64,000 bases of DNA from Haladaptatus sp. QDMS2 (GCF_029338295.1 NZ_CP119791.1:2604001-2668000); one strand, 5' to 3'. Shown: positions 25,561 through 35,259, numbered from the stretch's first letter. Numbers and translations: made by a program. Notes: generated from the letters alone by a model not told the origin.

Positions 25561-26934
25561 ATGGACGAAATCTCGTTTGGCACCGACGGGTGGCGCGCGA
25601 CGCTCGACGTGTTCACCACCCCGCGCGTGCGCATGGTCGGCCAGGCCGTCGCCTCCTATCTCGCCACGACCGACGAGCAGCGCCCGCTCGCCATCGGCTA
25701 CGACGCCCGCGAGACCTCCCGCGAGTTCGCAGACGCCCTCGCTGGCGTACTCACGGCGAACGGCTTCGACGTGGTGATGCCACCCCGGGACTGCCCGACG
25801 CCGGTCGTCGCGTGGAACATCGTCGAGCGCGGCCTCGCGGGGGCGCTCATGGTCACCGCCAGCCACAACCCGCCCGAGTACAACGGCGTGAAATTCATCC
25901 CTGACGACGGCGCACCCGCGTTGCCCGACGTCACGGACGAAATCGTGAGCCACCTCGCCGAACCCGAAGGGCTGCCCGAGGCCGACCACGGCACGGTCGA
26001 GGAAGTGGACTTCGTCGGCTCCCACCGCGAGCAGGCACTCTCGCTCGTGGACGGCAACCTCTCGGGTCTGACGGTCGCCTACGACGCGATGCACGGTTCG
26101 GGACGCGGCGTCACCGACGCCCTGCTCGAAGCCGCGGGCGCGGAGGTCATCCGCCTGCGCGAGGAGCGCGACGTGACCTTCGGCGGAACCCCGCCGGAAC
26201 CGAACGCGGAGAACCTGCAGGCGCTCGCAGATTACGTCGAATCCGGTGAGGCCGACCTCGGCGTGGCGAACGACGGCGACGCAGACCGCATCGGCGTGGT
26301 GACCCCAGAACGCGGCTACCTGAGCGCGAACCACTTCTTCGCCGCCATCTACGACTACCTGCTCGAATCCGACACGGGGCCGGCCGTCCGGACGGTTTCG
26401 ACGACGTACCTCATCGACCGTATCGCCGAGGCGCACGGCCAAGAGGTCGTGGAGACGGCAGTCGGGTTCAAGTGGGTCGCGCAGGCGATGCAGGACCACG
26501 ACGCCCTGATGGGTGGCGAGGAGTCGGGTGGGTTCTCCATCCGCGGGCACGTCCCCGAGAAAGACGGCGTCCTGATGGCCCTGCTCGCGGCGGTTGCCGA
26601 ATCCGAAAAATCCCTCGACCAGCGCGTTACGGACCTGCTCGCAGAACACGGCGAGATTCACCAGAGCAAGAGTAGTCTGGATTGCCCCGATTCGGAGAAA
26701 GCGCGGGTCATCGCGGCACTCGACGGCGACCTGCCCGAGACGGTGGCCGGCGTGAGCGTGAAGAACGTGAACGCCACGGACGGCTTCAAAATCGTCCTCG
26801 AAGACGGGTCGTGGCTGCTCGTCCGGCCGTCTGGAACCGAACCGAAACTGCGGGTGTACGCCGAAGCAGGCAGTACCGAGCGCGTGGGCGAACTGCTGGA
26901 CGCGGGCCGCGAACTGGTCGAACCGCTCGTCTGA
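25561..26934 (+). CDS. Phosphohexomutase, copy 2
   Basis: 457 aa alpha-D-phosphohexomutase with all four active-site loops: TASHNPPEYNGVK (phosphoserine), NDGDADRIGV (metal), MGGEESGGFSIRGH (sugar) and VRPSGTEPKLRVYAEAG (phosphate). The protein is longer than copy 1 at 21666-22970 and differs in the sugar loop (GGEESGG versus GGEPSGA), consistent with a different sugar-phosphate substrate. ATG 25561 is chosen over GTG 25552. CTTTTTC about 25 nt upstream may be its TATA box. Confidence 0.88.
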   Translation: MDEISFGTDGWRATLDVFTTPRVRMVGQAVASYLATTDEQRPLAIGYDARETSREFADALAGVLTANGFDVVMPPRDCPTPVVAWNIVERGLAGALMVTASHNPPEYNGVKFIPDDGAPALPDVTDEIVSHLAEPEGLPEADHGTVEEVDFVGSHREQALSLVDGNLSGLTVAYDAMHGSGRGVTDALLEAAGAEVIRLREERDVTFGGTPPEPNAENLQALADYVESGEADLGVANDGDADRIGVVTPERGYLSANHFFAAIYDYLLESDTGPAVRTVSTTYLIDRIAEAHGQEVVETAVGFKWVAQAMQDHDALMGGEESGGFSIRGHVPEKDGVLMALLAAVAESEKSLDQRVTDLLAEHGEIHQSKSSLDCPDSEKARVIAALDGDLPETVAGVSVKNVNATDGFKIVLEDGSWLLVRPSGTEPKLRVYAEAGSTERVGELLDAGRELVEPLV

Positions 26935-26975
26935 ACGCGGCAGCTTTTTGTTGGCTGTTTGTCCAGAATTAGCTA

Positions 26976-27164
26976 ATGGACGCTGCATTACGACGCTATC
27001 TGAACGCGATTCTCATTCTGCTCAGTCTGCTGGTGGGGCTTCTGGCAACCGAGTTCGTCATCTCTATGGGCGGCGTGAGCGCATCGATGCTGGCCCTCCC
27101 CCTCGTGTTCACGCTGGTGGTGGGTGCAGGCGCGTGGGTGGTCGCGAAACCGGCCGCCTACTAG
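26976..27164 (+). CDS. Small two-TM membrane protein, unknown
   Basis: 62 aa, with hydrophobic helices at ~10-30 and ~35-57, and a basic N-terminus (RRYLN). ATG 26976 follows GGCAGCTTTTTG, a possible promoter. No recognised motif. It ends 12 bp before the convergent small membrane-protein gene. Confidence 0.6.
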   Translation: MDAALRRYLNAILILLSLLVGLLATEFVISMGGVSASMLALPLVFTLVVGAGAWVVAKPAAY

Positions 27165-27176
27165 TCGTCGGCAAAT

Positions 27177-27353
27177 CTACTGCTCGTTCTCGCGCTCGAC
27201 TTGCTCGCGGTTTATCGGCGGCGTTTGCCACTCAGCCGCTCCGTCGGCTGTGCCAACTTTGACGAGTCCCCAAAAAAACGCCGCCCAGATGGTCAACAAC
27301 ACGAGGGCGAGCAAAATCGTCATCGCCAATTGCAGTTCAGACGGAATCGCCAT
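27177..27353 (-). CDS. Small one-TM membrane protein, unknown
   Basis: 58 aa: MAIPSELQLAMTILLALVLL begins a single hydrophobic helix (~8-32), followed by a polar tail ending REQVERENEQ. ATG 27353 is chosen because upstream in-frame residues to 27455 look non-protein. Topology and role are unknown. Confidence 0.6.
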   Translation of the reverse strand: MAIPSELQLAMTILLALVLLTIWAAFFWGLVKVGTADGAAEWQTPPINREQVERENEQ

Positions 27354-27378
27354 ACCCACGTTTCGAAAAGTTAGGTAA

Positions 27379-27768
27379 TCAACGTTTTCGACACCCGGAG
27401 CGAGGCAATTCGCGAGTGCCTCGCAACCGCTCGTCGTCGAATTCCTCGATTTCAAACCTCAGTTTCTCGTAGAAGGGGCGGTTTTTCTCGTCGAATTCGG
27501 CCGTCAGTCGCGAAACGTCCTCGCCAGCGGCGTCCACCAGTTTCCGGCCGATTCCCTGCCCGCGTCGAGCGCGACGGACGGCCACGGCGTCGATGTGCTG
27601 GCCAGTGCGGACGAGCGCGCCGAGAATGCGCCCCTCCGATTCTGCCACGAGTGCCTCGCGGGTGTCACATTTCTCGCGAATCGCGGCGGCGTCCGCTTCG
27701 AGCATCGCACCGTCTAAAATGGTCATCACCGTCGGGAGGTCGGCGTCGGTGGCGGGGCGGACGCGCAT
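27379..27768 (-). CDS. GNAT-family N-acetyltransferase
   Basis: 129 aa. The acetyl-CoA pocket is VAVRRARRGQGIGRKLVDAAG (the Q/R-x-x-G-x-G/A motif), with MRVRPATDADLP at the start. Substrate is unknown. It starts within the stop codon of the SAMP gene (1-bp overlap), so the two are cotranscribed. Confidence 0.83.
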   Translation of the reverse strand: MRVRPATDADLPTVMTILDGAMLEADAAAIREKCDTREALVAESEGRILGALVRTGQHIDAVAVRRARRGQGIGRKLVDAAGEDVSRLTAEFDEKNRPFYEKLRFEIEEFDDERLRGTRELPRSGCRKR

Positions 27769-27965
27769 TAGCCGCCTTTGATGAGTCGGAGAATTTTCAC
27801 GTGCGCTGCTTCCACCGGTTGGTCCTCGGGGACGAGCGCCCCGTCTACGAGGACGGAGACTTCGTGGACGTTCAGGTCCACCGCCTCCACGAGGTCGGCG
27901 TAGGTGCCGCCTTCGAGTTCCACCTCGTGGGTGTCCTCACCGACGACTTCGACCGTGACGCGCAT
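27768..27965 (-). CDS. samp2: Ubiquitin-like small archaeal modifier protein (SAMP2-like)
   Basis: 65 aa beta-grasp protein ending in the diglycine LIKGG, which can be adenylated and conjugated to proteins or thiocarboxylated as a sulfur carrier. The sequence closely resembles Haloferax SAMP2 in length and core (VTVEVVGE, YADLVEAVDL, EVSVLVDGALVPEDQ). SAMP2 is known to act in both protein modification and tRNA thiolation. The E1-like enzyme UbaA is not seen nearby. Confidence 0.88.
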   Translation of the reverse strand: MRVTVEVVGEDTHEVELEGGTYADLVEAVDLNVHEVSVLVDGALVPEDQPVEAAHVKILRLIKGG

Positions 27966-28004
27966 GTCACAGGGGTAGCGACGGTGCGCCCTAAACGTGT
28001 CGCG

Positions 28005-29114
28005 TCAGGTCGGCGGAACCCAGGTGTCGCCCGTCTCGTCTGCCTCGCCTTCGACGAGCGGTTCTGGCGGGCTCGCCTCGCCGCGGTAGGTGCGGTAGGC
28101 CGTGAGTGCGAGCGCACCAAGCCCGAGGATGAGCACGAGGAACTCGATGAGGCCGCCGACGAACGGCAGGCGGGTTGCGAGTTCGACGACCAGCAGGCCG
28201 AGGAACAGCGCGACGAAGCGGTTCGAGTAACCCGCGTAATCGAGCAGGAACGACCCGATAGCGTAGCGCCCGTAGATGGTCCCCACCCACACGACCAGCG
28301 CGAACAGGAAGATGCCGGCAATGGACAGCGGGATGCCGACGATGGTTATGAGCAACACCAACAGCAGGATTGGCACGCCGATGAGTGTGAGCAGACCCAC
28401 GCCGCCTGACCTGAGTGGTGCAGTCGTCGCGGCCGCGGAGACGCGCCCCGAGAACGCCGGGAAGGCGAGCAGGAGAATCGCACCGAGGACGAAACTCACG
28501 AGGAAGCCGTAGACGGCGAAGATACCCGGCAGGACGCCGAAGCCGGGAACGTCGGTGCCGCCGTCGCCGAGTTGCAGGTTCGGGTTCTGGGTCACGGTAC
28601 CCGCGACCACCGCGCCGTCCGCGACGTCGAGTTCGCCGTCGTATTCGAGGTTGCCGCCGACCTGGGCCGTCTCGCCGAGCGCGATAGAGCCGCTGTCGAT
28701 GCGGGCGTCGCCGGTCACCTGCCCGTTGACGACGGTCGAACCGCTGCCGGATTCGAACGTGCCGAGGACGGCGGTCGGGCCGACCACGACGCTGCCACCG
28801 AACGCCCCGGTGGTTCCGGTGACCTCGCCGTTGATGACGCTACTCCCGGTGAACAGCGAGAGGTCGCCGTTGATTTGGCCGTTCACGACCGCGTTTCCGC
28901 CGAAGACGTTCACGTTCCCGTTGACCGTGCCGTCGATGACGACGTTCCCGGCGTACACCTCCAGGTCCTCGTTGATGACCTCCCCTTCGGCGATTCGGAC
29001 ATCGCCGCCAGTTCGCGTGTCAGCCGCCACGACCCCGGGGATGGCCCCGAAAACGACGATGGCGACGAGCAATGCTGCGAGGATACGTCTGTGGATAATT
29101 CCCCGTCCCCTCAT
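28005..29114 (-). CDS. Bactofilin-like polymer-forming membrane protein
   Basis: 369 aa. An N-terminal signal/anchor (~8-31) is followed by a long run of short repeats (GTVNGNVNVFGG, VNGQINGDLS, VINGEVTG...) from ~35 to 190, the beta-helix pattern of bactofilins. The C-terminal half (~205-345) holds about five membrane helices. Bactofilins form scaffolds; haloarchaeal halofilins are related, so an envelope-scaffold role is plausible but unproven. GACTTAAG at 29141-29147 is the probable TATA box. Confidence 0.8.
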   Translation of the reverse strand: MRGRGIIHRRILAALLVAIVVFGAIPGVVAADTRTGGDVRIAEGEVINEDLEVYAGNVVIDGTVNGNVNVFGGNAVVNGQINGDLSLFTGSSVINGEVTGTTGAFGGSVVVGPTAVLGTFESGSGSTVVNGQVTGDARIDSGSIALGETAQVGGNLEYDGELDVADGAVVAGTVTQNPNLQLGDGGTDVPGFGVLPGIFAVYGFLVSFVLGAILLLAFPAFSGRVSAAATTAPLRSGGVGLLTLIGVPILLLVLLITIVGIPLSIAGIFLFALVVWVGTIYGRYAIGSFLLDYAGYSNRFVALFLGLLVVELATRLPFVGGLIEFLVLILGLGALALTAYRTYRGEASPPEPLVEGEADETGDTWVPPT

Positions 29115-29140
29115 AGTGCTAGACGTACGTCCTGGACGGG

Positions 29141-29147
29141 CTTAAGT
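29141..29147 (-). promoter_or_regulatory. TATA box of the bactofilin-like gene
   Basis: CTTAAG-centred element, 27-33 nt upstream of the start codon on the minus strand. Confidence 0.45.
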
Positions 29148-29229
29148 CGGTATTGCGCGAAATTGACCACACTGTGAGCAGAGCGAGAGTCTCGGAGCGT
29201 TTACAAACCGATAGCCCCTCACTTCGGCC

Positions 29230-30207
29230 ATGAGCGAGGCGGATGCCAATTCGCGGGCCGGACGCGAGGAGATCTGGATCGAAAAGTATCGCCCACAGCG
29301 ACTGGACGAGGTCGTGGGTCACGAGAACATCGTGGGCCGCCTCAAAAGCTACGTCGCCAAAAACGACCTGCCACACCTCCTGTTCTCGGGACCAGCAGGC
29401 GTCGGCAAGACCACCTCGGCGGTGGCCATCGCCCGGGAACTCTACGGCGACGACTGGCGAGAGAACTTCCTCGAACTGAACGCCTCAGACGAGCGCGGTA
29501 TCGACGTGGTGCGCGACCGCATCAAGAACTTCGCGCGGGCGAGTTTCGGCGGCTACGACTACCGCATCATCTTCTTAGACGAGGCCGACTCGCTGACCTC
29601 AGACGCCCAGTCCGCGCTGCGCCGGACGATGGAGCAGTTCTCGAACAACACCCGCTTCATCCTCTCGTGTAACTACTCCTCGCGCATCATCGACCCCATC
29701 CAGTCGCGGTGTGCGGTGTTCCGCTTCGCCCCCCTCGACGACGCGGCGGTCGCAGACCAGATTCGCCGTATCGCAGAAAACGAGGGCATTCCCGTCACCG
29801 ACGAGGGGATAGAGGCACTCGTCTACGCCGCAGACGGCGACATGCGAAAGGCCATCAACGCGCTCCAGGCCGCCGCCGTCATGGGCGAGGAAGTGAACGA
29901 AGAGGCCGTCTTCACCATCACCTCGACGGCCCGCCCGGAGGAAATCAAGGAGATGGTGACGAAGGCGCTCGACGGCGATTTCACCGCCGCGCGCTCGACG
30001 CTCGACGAGTTGCTCACGGAGAAGGGCCTCGCCGGCGGCGACATTATCAACCAACTCCACCGCTCGGTGTGGGAGTTCGGACTTTCGGACAAGGAAGCCG
30101 TGCGCGTCATGGACCGCATCGGCGAAGCGGACTACCGGATTACCGCCGGCGCGAACGAGCGCGTCCAGTTAGAGGCGCTGCTCGCCTCCCTCGCACTGCC
30201 CGACTAG
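29230..30207 (+). CDS. rfcS: Replication factor C small subunit
   Basis: Clamp-loader AAA+ subunit that opens PCNA on DNA. 325 aa, starting with [18 protein letters not shown]. Walker [10 protein letters not shown], Walker B LDEADSLT, the arginine-finger SRC motif ([10 protein letters not shown]) and a C-terminal collar domain are all present. Its stop codon shares the palindrome CTAG with the convergent tspO stop. Confidence 0.97.
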   Translation: MSEADANSRAGREEIWIEKYRPQRLDEVVGHENIVGRLKSYVAKNDLPHLLFSGPAGVGKTTSAVAIARELYGDDWRENFLELNASDERGIDVVRDRIKNFARASFGGYDYRIIFLDEADSLTSDAQSALRRTMEQFSNNTRFILSCNYSSRIIDPIQSRCAVFRFAPLDDAAVADQIRRIAENEGIPVTDEGIEALVYAADGDMRKAINALQAAAVMGEEVNEEAVFTITSTARPEEIKEMVTKALDGDFTAARSTLDELLTEKGLAGGDIINQLHRSVWEFGLSDKEAVRVMDRIGEADYRITAGANERVQLEALLASLALPD

Positions 30208-30710
30208 TTGAGCCGCCAGATGTGGTAGTTGAGCACGGCGGCGAACGTCACCCAGGCCAGATACGGCACGAGCAACAGCGCCGCGCGCCGGTCCACCCGG
30301 TCGAACAGCGCGATGGTGGCGACGATGGCCACCCAGAGGGCGATGATGACGACGAGGCCGAGCTGTGGCGATTCGAGGCCGAAGAAGGCCGCAGACCAGC
30401 CGACGTTGAGCGCGAACTGGAGGGCGAACGCCGAGAGGGCGACTCGGACGGCCGTCTGGTCGAATCCGCGCCGCCAGACGAGCCACGCGGCGGCCCCCAT
30501 CAGGGCGAACAGCGTGGTCCAGACGGGGCCGAACACCCAGTTCGGCGGGTTGAACGCGGGTTTCGCGAGGGTGGTGTACCACGTGTTGATTTGCGGGCCG
30601 GTGAATACCGTCCCGAGCGCGCCGACGAGTTCCGAGAGGAGAATCGCCGCCGCGAGCGTGGCGATTGGCCGGCGGTTGGGGAGCGAGGAGCGGGCGAGGT
30701 CGGTTGCCAT
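30204..30710 (-). CDS. tspO: TspO/MBR family tryptophan-rich sensory protein
   Basis: 168 aa, five membrane helices. Family motifs: [34 protein letters not shown], then [16 protein letters not shown]. TspO proteins bind tetrapyrroles and influence oxygen and light-linked expression in some bacteria; the ligand here is unknown. ATG 30710 is chosen; the open frame upstream to 30866 is unlike the family. Confidence 0.92.
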   Translation of the reverse strand: MATDLARSSLPNRRPIATLAAAILLSELVGALGTVFTGPQINTWYTTLAKPAFNPPNWVFGPVWTTLFALMGAAAWLVWRRGFDQTAVRVALSAFALQFALNVGWSAAFFGLESPQLGLVVIIALWVAIVATIALFDRVDRRAALLLVPYLAWVTFAAVLNYHIWRLN

Positions 30711-30750
30711 AGGATACTGTACGCACTCGTTGGTAGTGAAAATGAAGGGT

Positions 30751-30776
30751 GGCGTGCGAGGGGGGAGTCGCACGCC
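30751..30776. repeat. 9-bp perfect hairpin with G-rich loop, upstream of alaS
   Basis: GGCGTGCGA (30751-30759) pairs with TCGCACGCC (30768-30776); the loop is GGGGGGAG. A second stem CGGGT/ACCCG (30785-30789/30803-30807) has a G-rich loop, and a third, CCACCC/GGGTGG (30820-30825/30831-30836), follows. Confidence 0.6.
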
Positions 30777-30893
30777 GCAGAAAACGGGTGAGGGGGGGGA
30801 TAACCCGCTGACACGGTTGCCACCCTGGAGGGGTGGAGGGAACTCCCGCGGCGACCAACACGGCACAAATGAGGCATAACGGTGGACGGCTGC

Positions 30894-30976
30894 GGGTAAC
30901 TCCCGGTTATACGGTAACCATTAGTTACGTAAATACCCGAGGTAAGTAAAAGGTAAGCTGGTTACCCACGGGTAAC
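30894..30976. promoter_or_regulatory. Repeated GGTAAC/GTTACC dyads upstream of alaS
   Basis: GGGTAAC at 30894-30900, GTAAC-CATTA-GTTAC at 30914-30928, and the perfect 16-bp palindrome GTTACCC-AC-GGGTAAC at 30961-30976. Three related dyads in 83 bp look like binding sites of one regulator. Confidence 0.6.
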
Positions 30977-31076
30977 TGTGGTTGTGCCGTCTGAAGCACG
31001 CTGCGGGCCGATTTATCCGATAGCGAGCGTGTATGCGGAACTGTTTTACGCGCACACAGGCCAATTGGGGACACGA

Positions 31077-33863
31077 ATGAGCGACCTCGAAGCGGAGTAT
31101 CGTCTCGAGTATTTCGAGACGGAAGACTTCCACCGACTGGAGTGCTCTGAGTGCGGGGCGCACTTCTGGACGCGAGACGGGACTCGCGAGACCTGTGGTG
31201 AGCCGCCGTGTGCGGAGTACAGCTTTATCGACAATCCGGGATTCGACGCAGAATACACGCTCGAAGAGATGCGTGAGGCGTTCCTCTCTTTCTTCGAGGA
31301 AAACGACCACACGCGCATCGACCCCTACCCCGTGGCCGCGAACCGCTGGCGCGACGACGTGCTATTGACGCAGGCGTCCATCTACGACTTCCAGCCACTC
31401 GTGACGAGCGGACAGGCACCACCGCCGGCGAACCCGCTCACGATTAGTCAGCCGTGCATCCGAATGCAGGACATCGACAACGTGGGCAAGACCGGCCGCC
31501 ACACGATGGCCTTCGAGATGATGGCCCACCACGCCTTCAACGCCAAGGAGGAGGTCGGCGACAAGTACGCCTACGAGGGCGAAGTCTACTGGAAATCCGA
31601 GACCGTTGAATACTGTGATGCGTTCTTCGAGTCGATGGGCGTCGACCCCGTCGAAGTGACCTACATCGAGGACCCATGGGTCGGTGGCGGCAACGCAGGC
31701 CCCGCCTTCGAAGTCATCTTCATGGGCGTCGAACTCGCGACGCTCGTCTTCATGTCCTTAGAGCAGGACCCAGAGGGCGACTACGAGATGAAAGACGGTA
31801 ACCGGTACTCCGAGATGGACACCTACATCGTGGACACCGGTTACGGCTTGGAGCGCTGGACGTGGGTCAGTCAGGGCACGCCGACGGTGTACGAAGCCGT
31901 CTACCCCGACATGATTGCCTTCCTCAAAGAGAACGCAAACATCGAACTCACCGAGGAGGAAGAGGACATCGTCCACCGGGCGGCGAAGCTCGCTGGCCAC
32001 ATGGATATCGACGAGGCGGAGGACATGGAGTCCGCCCGCGACAACATCGCAGAGCACATCGGCGTCTCCACGACGGAACTGACGGACCTGATGGAGCCAC
32101 TGGAGGACATCTACGCCATCGCAGACCACTGCCGGACGCTCGCGTACATGCTCGGCGACGGCATCGTGCCGTCTAACGTCTCGACTGGCTACCTCACGCG
32201 CATGGTGCTTCGGCGCACCAAACGCCTCGTGGACAACGTCGGCATCGACGCCCCACTCGACGAACTCGTGGACATGCAGGCAGAGCGCCTCGGCTACGAC
32301 AACCGCGACACCATCCGCGACATCGTACGGACGGAAGTCGAGAAGTACCGCGAGACGCTCGACCGCGGTGGTCGCCGCGTCCGCCAGCTCGCAGAGGACT
32401 ACGCAGCGAGCGGCGAGTCGATTCCGACCCGCGAACTCATCGAGCTGTACGACTCTCACGGCATTCAACCAGACATGGTCGAGGAAATCGCCCTCGAAGT
32501 CGGCGCGGACGTGCAGGTTCCCGACGACTTCTACAGCCTCGTCGCGTCCCGCCACGGCGGCGAGCAGGCCTTCGAGGACGAAGAACAAGTGAAAACGTCT
32601 GCGGACGACCGCATCGCGGAACTCCCGAAGACCGACCGCCTGTACTACGAAGACCAGGAGCGCACCGAGTTCGAAGCCGTCGTCATCGACGTGTTCGAGC
32701 GCGAGGAGGGCTACGACGTCGTGCTCGACCAGACGATGTTCTACCCCGAAGGCGGCGGTCAACCGGCCGACCGCGGGTCGCTCTCGACCGACGACGTGAG
32801 CGTCGAAGTCACCGACGTCCAAATCGTCGACGGCGTCATCCTCCACCGCACCGACGACGACCCCGGCAAGGGCGAGTTCGTCCGCGGGCAGGTCGACACG
32901 ACGCGCCGTCGCCGGCTGATGCGCCACCACACCGCGACACACGTCGTGATTCACGCCGCCCGGAGAGTGCTCGGCGACCACATCCGGCAGGCGGGTGCCC
33001 AGAAGGGACTCGCCTCCTCGCGCATCGACGTCACCCACTACAACCGCATCACCCGCGAGCAGGTGAAGGAGATAGAGCGCCTCGCCAACGAAATCGTGAT
33101 GAACAACACGCCGGTCAAACAGGAGTGGCCGGACCGCCACGAGGCGGAGAGTCGCCACGGCTTCGACCTCTATCAGGGCGGCATCCCGCCGGGCGAGAAC
33201 ATCCGCCTCATCTACGTCGCAGACGACGTGCAGGCCTGCGGTGGCACGCACGTCTCGCGAACCGGTGACATCGGCGCAATCAAGATTCTCACCACCGAGC
33301 GAGTCCAGGACGGCGTCGAACGCCTCGTCTTCGCGGCCGGTGACGCCGCCATTGAGGCCACCCAGGAGAACGAGGATTCGCTGTACGCGGCCGCGGACAT
33401 CCTCGACGTGAGTCCAGAAGAGGTTCCGACGACCGCAGAACGCTTCTTCGAGGAGTGGAAGGCCCGTGGCAAGCAGATAGAGGACTTAAAAGAACAACTC
33501 GCCGAAATTCGCGCGAGCGGTGGCGCGGGCGGCGAAGAAGTCGAACTCGAAAATGGTGCAATTGCGGTCGTCCAGCGCATCGACGCGGACATGGACGAAC
33601 TTCGGGCGACCGCCAACGCGCTCGCCGAAGACGGGAAAATCGCCGTGCTCGGCAGTGGCGCGTCGGGTGCGCAGTTCGTCGTCGCCGTCCCCGACGACGT
33701 GGACGTGAACGCCGGCGAAGTCGTGGGCGAACTCGCCCGCCGCGTCGGCGGTGGCGGTGGCGGCCCGGCTGACTTCGCACAGGGCGGCGGCCCGGATGCG
33801 GAGAAACTGGACGACGCGCTCGAGGCGGCCCCCGAAGTCCTGAAGAAGGTCCTGAACGCCTGA
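31077..33863 (+). CDS. alaS: Alanine--tRNA ligase
   Basis: Charges tRNA-Ala with alanine. 928 aa, archaeal type. An N-terminal Zn-ribbon (CSECGAHF...) precedes the class II catalytic core ([13 protein letters not shown] sits in the editing half). The editing domain has HHTATHVV (HxxxH) and CGGTHVS; the C-terminal C-Ala domain is Gly-rich near its end. ATG 31077 is chosen over upstream in-frame codons, whose product does not resemble AlaRS. It is preceded by a dyad-rich leader. Confidence 0.97.
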   Translation: MSDLEAEYRLEYFETEDFHRLECSECGAHFWTRDGTRETCGEPPCAEYSFIDNPGFDAEYTLEEMREAFLSFFEENDHTRIDPYPVAANRWRDDVLLTQASIYDFQPLVTSGQAPPPANPLTISQPCIRMQDIDNVGKTGRHTMAFEMMAHHAFNAKEEVGDKYAYEGEVYWKSETVEYCDAFFESMGVDPVEVTYIEDPWVGGGNAGPAFEVIFMGVELATLVFMSLEQDPEGDYEMKDGNRYSEMDTYIVDTGYGLERWTWVSQGTPTVYEAVYPDMIAFLKENANIELTEEEEDIVHRAAKLAGHMDIDEAEDMESARDNIAEHIGVSTTELTDLMEPLEDIYAIADHCRTLAYMLGDGIVPSNVSTGYLTRMVLRRTKRLVDNVGIDAPLDELVDMQAERLGYDNRDTIRDIVRTEVEKYRETLDRGGRRVRQLAEDYAASGESIPTRELIELYDSHGIQPDMVEEIALEVGADVQVPDDFYSLVASRHGGEQAFEDEEQVKTSADDRIAELPKTDRLYYEDQERTEFEAVVIDVFEREEGYDVVLDQTMFYPEGGGQPADRGSLSTDDVSVEVTDVQIVDGVILHRTDDDPGKGEFVRGQVDTTRRRRLMRHHTATHVVIHAARRVLGDHIRQAGAQKGLASSRIDVTHYNRITREQVKEIERLANEIVMNNTPVKQEWPDRHEAESRHGFDLYQGGIPPGENIRLIYVADDVQACGGTHVSRTGDIGAIKILTTERVQDGVERLVFAAGDAAIEATQENEDSLYAAADILDVSPEEVPTTAERFFEEWKARGKQIEDLKEQLAEIRASGGAGGEEVELENGAIAVVQRIDADMDELRATANALAEDGKIAVLGSGASGAQFVVAVPDDVDVNAGEVVGELARRVGGGGGGPADFAQGGGPDAEKLDDALEAAPEVLKKVLNA

Positions 33864-33917
33864 ATCGGGCCGGCCGCGGTCGCTATTCTCTTTTGAGTCG
33901 CCCACCGAGTGACGACC

Positions 33918-34685
33918 ATGGACGTCACTACGACAGACGGAACGACGCTGTTCGCGCAGGCGGCGGGCGACGGCGAGACGGTCACGTTCGTCGGCGACGC
34001 CGGCTACGGCGCGTGGCAGTGGGGCTGGCAACACGCCGCGCTCACCGGCCCGTTCGAGACGCTCGTCTACGACCACCGGGGCGTCGGGCGCTCCGAGAAG
34101 CCACCTGGCCCGTACTCAGTCGAACAGCTGGCCGACGACCTCGAAGCCGTCCTGTCGGCCCACGGGGCGCGAAAGACACACCTCGTCGGCGCGGGCCTCG
34201 GTGGAATGGTCGCACTCGACTATGCTCGGCGCTACGCACGGGCGCGAACCCTGACGCTGCTCGGAACCGCCGCACGGGGGGCGGGCATCGACACGTCGCC
34301 GCTCGCGGCAGACCCGACAGACGAGGCGGCGATTCGCGCCTCGCTCGACCACGCGCTGTCCGCCGACTTCGTCGGAGCGTACGATGAAGTGGTAGACCAA
34401 ATCGTCCAGTGGCGAGCGAGCGACGACGCGTCACTCGCTGGCTGGGCAGCCCATCAGGCCGCAGTCGAGGGGTTCGACGCTGACCCACTGTACGAGATTT
34501 CGCTGCCGACGCTCGTGGCCCACGGGACGGCCGACGAGGTGTGGCCGGCGGCGGGGGGTGAACACCTCGCCGACGGACTGCCGAACGCGACCCACTGCAA
34601 CCTCGATGGGGCCGGACACCTCTGTCACGTTGAACAATCACGTATCCTGAACGACGAACTGATTGGTTTCCTCGAAGTCGCCTGA
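33918..34685 (+). CDS. Alpha/beta-hydrolase fold protein lacking the nucleophile serine
   Basis: 255 aa, alpha/beta-hydrolase fold: YDHRGVGRSEKP motif, an elbow region, and the late Asp (HGTADEVWP) and His (GAGHLCHVEQ) positions. At the nucleophile elbow, where G-x-S-x-G is expected, the sequence reads VGAGLGGMV: the Ser position is Gly (codon GGC, one base from AGC). So ordinary serine-hydrolase chemistry is not expected; a binding or non-hydrolytic role is possible. GTG 33909 is an alternative start. Confidence 0.8.
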   Translation: MDVTTTDGTTLFAQAAGDGETVTFVGDAGYGAWQWGWQHAALTGPFETLVYDHRGVGRSEKPPGPYSVEQLADDLEAVLSAHGARKTHLVGAGLGGMVALDYARRYARARTLTLLGTAARGAGIDTSPLAADPTDEAAIRASLDHALSADFVGAYDEVVDQIVQWRASDDASLAGWAAHQAAVEGFDADPLYEISLPTLVAHGTADEVWPAAGGEHLADGLPNATHCNLDGAGHLCHVEQSRILNDELIGFLEVA

Positions 34686-34758
34686 AGGAGCATTATTTCA
34701 CTGAAAGACTGACACAAATATTTATTGGTTACTTCTGTGTTCAGTACTGTAGAGTGAA

Positions 34759-35187
34759 ATGTTACGACGGGAGCTTTTGGGCGCGATGGGGGTGGTTGGG
34801 CTTGCCGGCTGTCTGTCGTCGCTGCGGTCGTCGAAGGGAGAATTGGCGGGCATCGAGGTGGTGAATCACGACGACGTCAGGCACACGGTTCACCTGCTCG
34901 TGAAACTGGGCGGCAAACTCGTCCACTGGTCCTCCCACGAGGTGGGCGGGAACGACGGGACGGCAGCCGAGGCGAACTCGACGCAACTCGACCGGGAGTG
35001 GCCGGAGAGTTCGGGGCTGTTCACCATCTACACCCGGGTGGACGACGCCGTCGAGTGGGAGAAACTCACCCTCGACACCACACGGGTGGGGTGTCACGCC
35101 GTCAAAATTCTGGTGGACGCGACGGAAGTCAAACTCTGGCGAACCGGCTGCACTGACTATCCGACAGCACAACCCACATCACCCTGA
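34759..35187 (+). CDS. Predicted Tat lipoprotein, unknown function
   Basis: 142 aa. The start MLRRELLGAMGVVGLAGC has a twin-arginine and a lipobox (LAGC), so it is likely Tat-exported and lipid-anchored at Cys18. The mature part is about 120 aa with WP-rich and DTTR segments and two further Cys (VGCH, TGCT) that could pair. No recognised domain; resembles small haloarchaeal lipoproteins. AATATTTATTG near 34717-34727 is a possible TATA box. Confidence 0.7.
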   Translation: MLRRELLGAMGVVGLAGCLSSLRSSKGELAGIEVVNHDDVRHTVHLLVKLGGKLVHWSSHEVGGNDGTAAEANSTQLDREWPESSGLFTIYTRVDDAVEWEKLTLDTTRVGCHAVKILVDATEVKLWRTGCTDYPTAQPTSP

Positions 35188-35259
35188 GCCGACTCAGAGA
35201 GCGGCAGAACTATCAGGAGAGCGTAACGCACTAAACGTTCGCTGTCGTCCTAGACAGCA

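Larger units (their letters stand above)
30711..31076. other. 366-bp alaS leader: G-loop hairpins, GGTAAC dyads, promoter
   Basis: No gene found. It holds a run of hairpins at 30751-30836, repeated GGTAAC/GTTACC elements from 30894 to 30976, and two possible alaS TATA boxes: GATTTATCC (31010-31018) and GTTTTACG (31042-31049). The latter is ~28-35 nt before ATG 31077 and is the better fit. tspO lies divergently upstream. Confidence 0.5.

Noticed and set aside
25459-26988. 509-codon minus-strand frame opposite the second phosphohexomutase
   Set aside because: Antisense shadow: no recognisable domain, composition is the complement of a GC-rich gene.
31758-33251. 497-codon minus-strand frame inside alaS
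   Set aside because: Shadow of alaS; alaS has full motifs.
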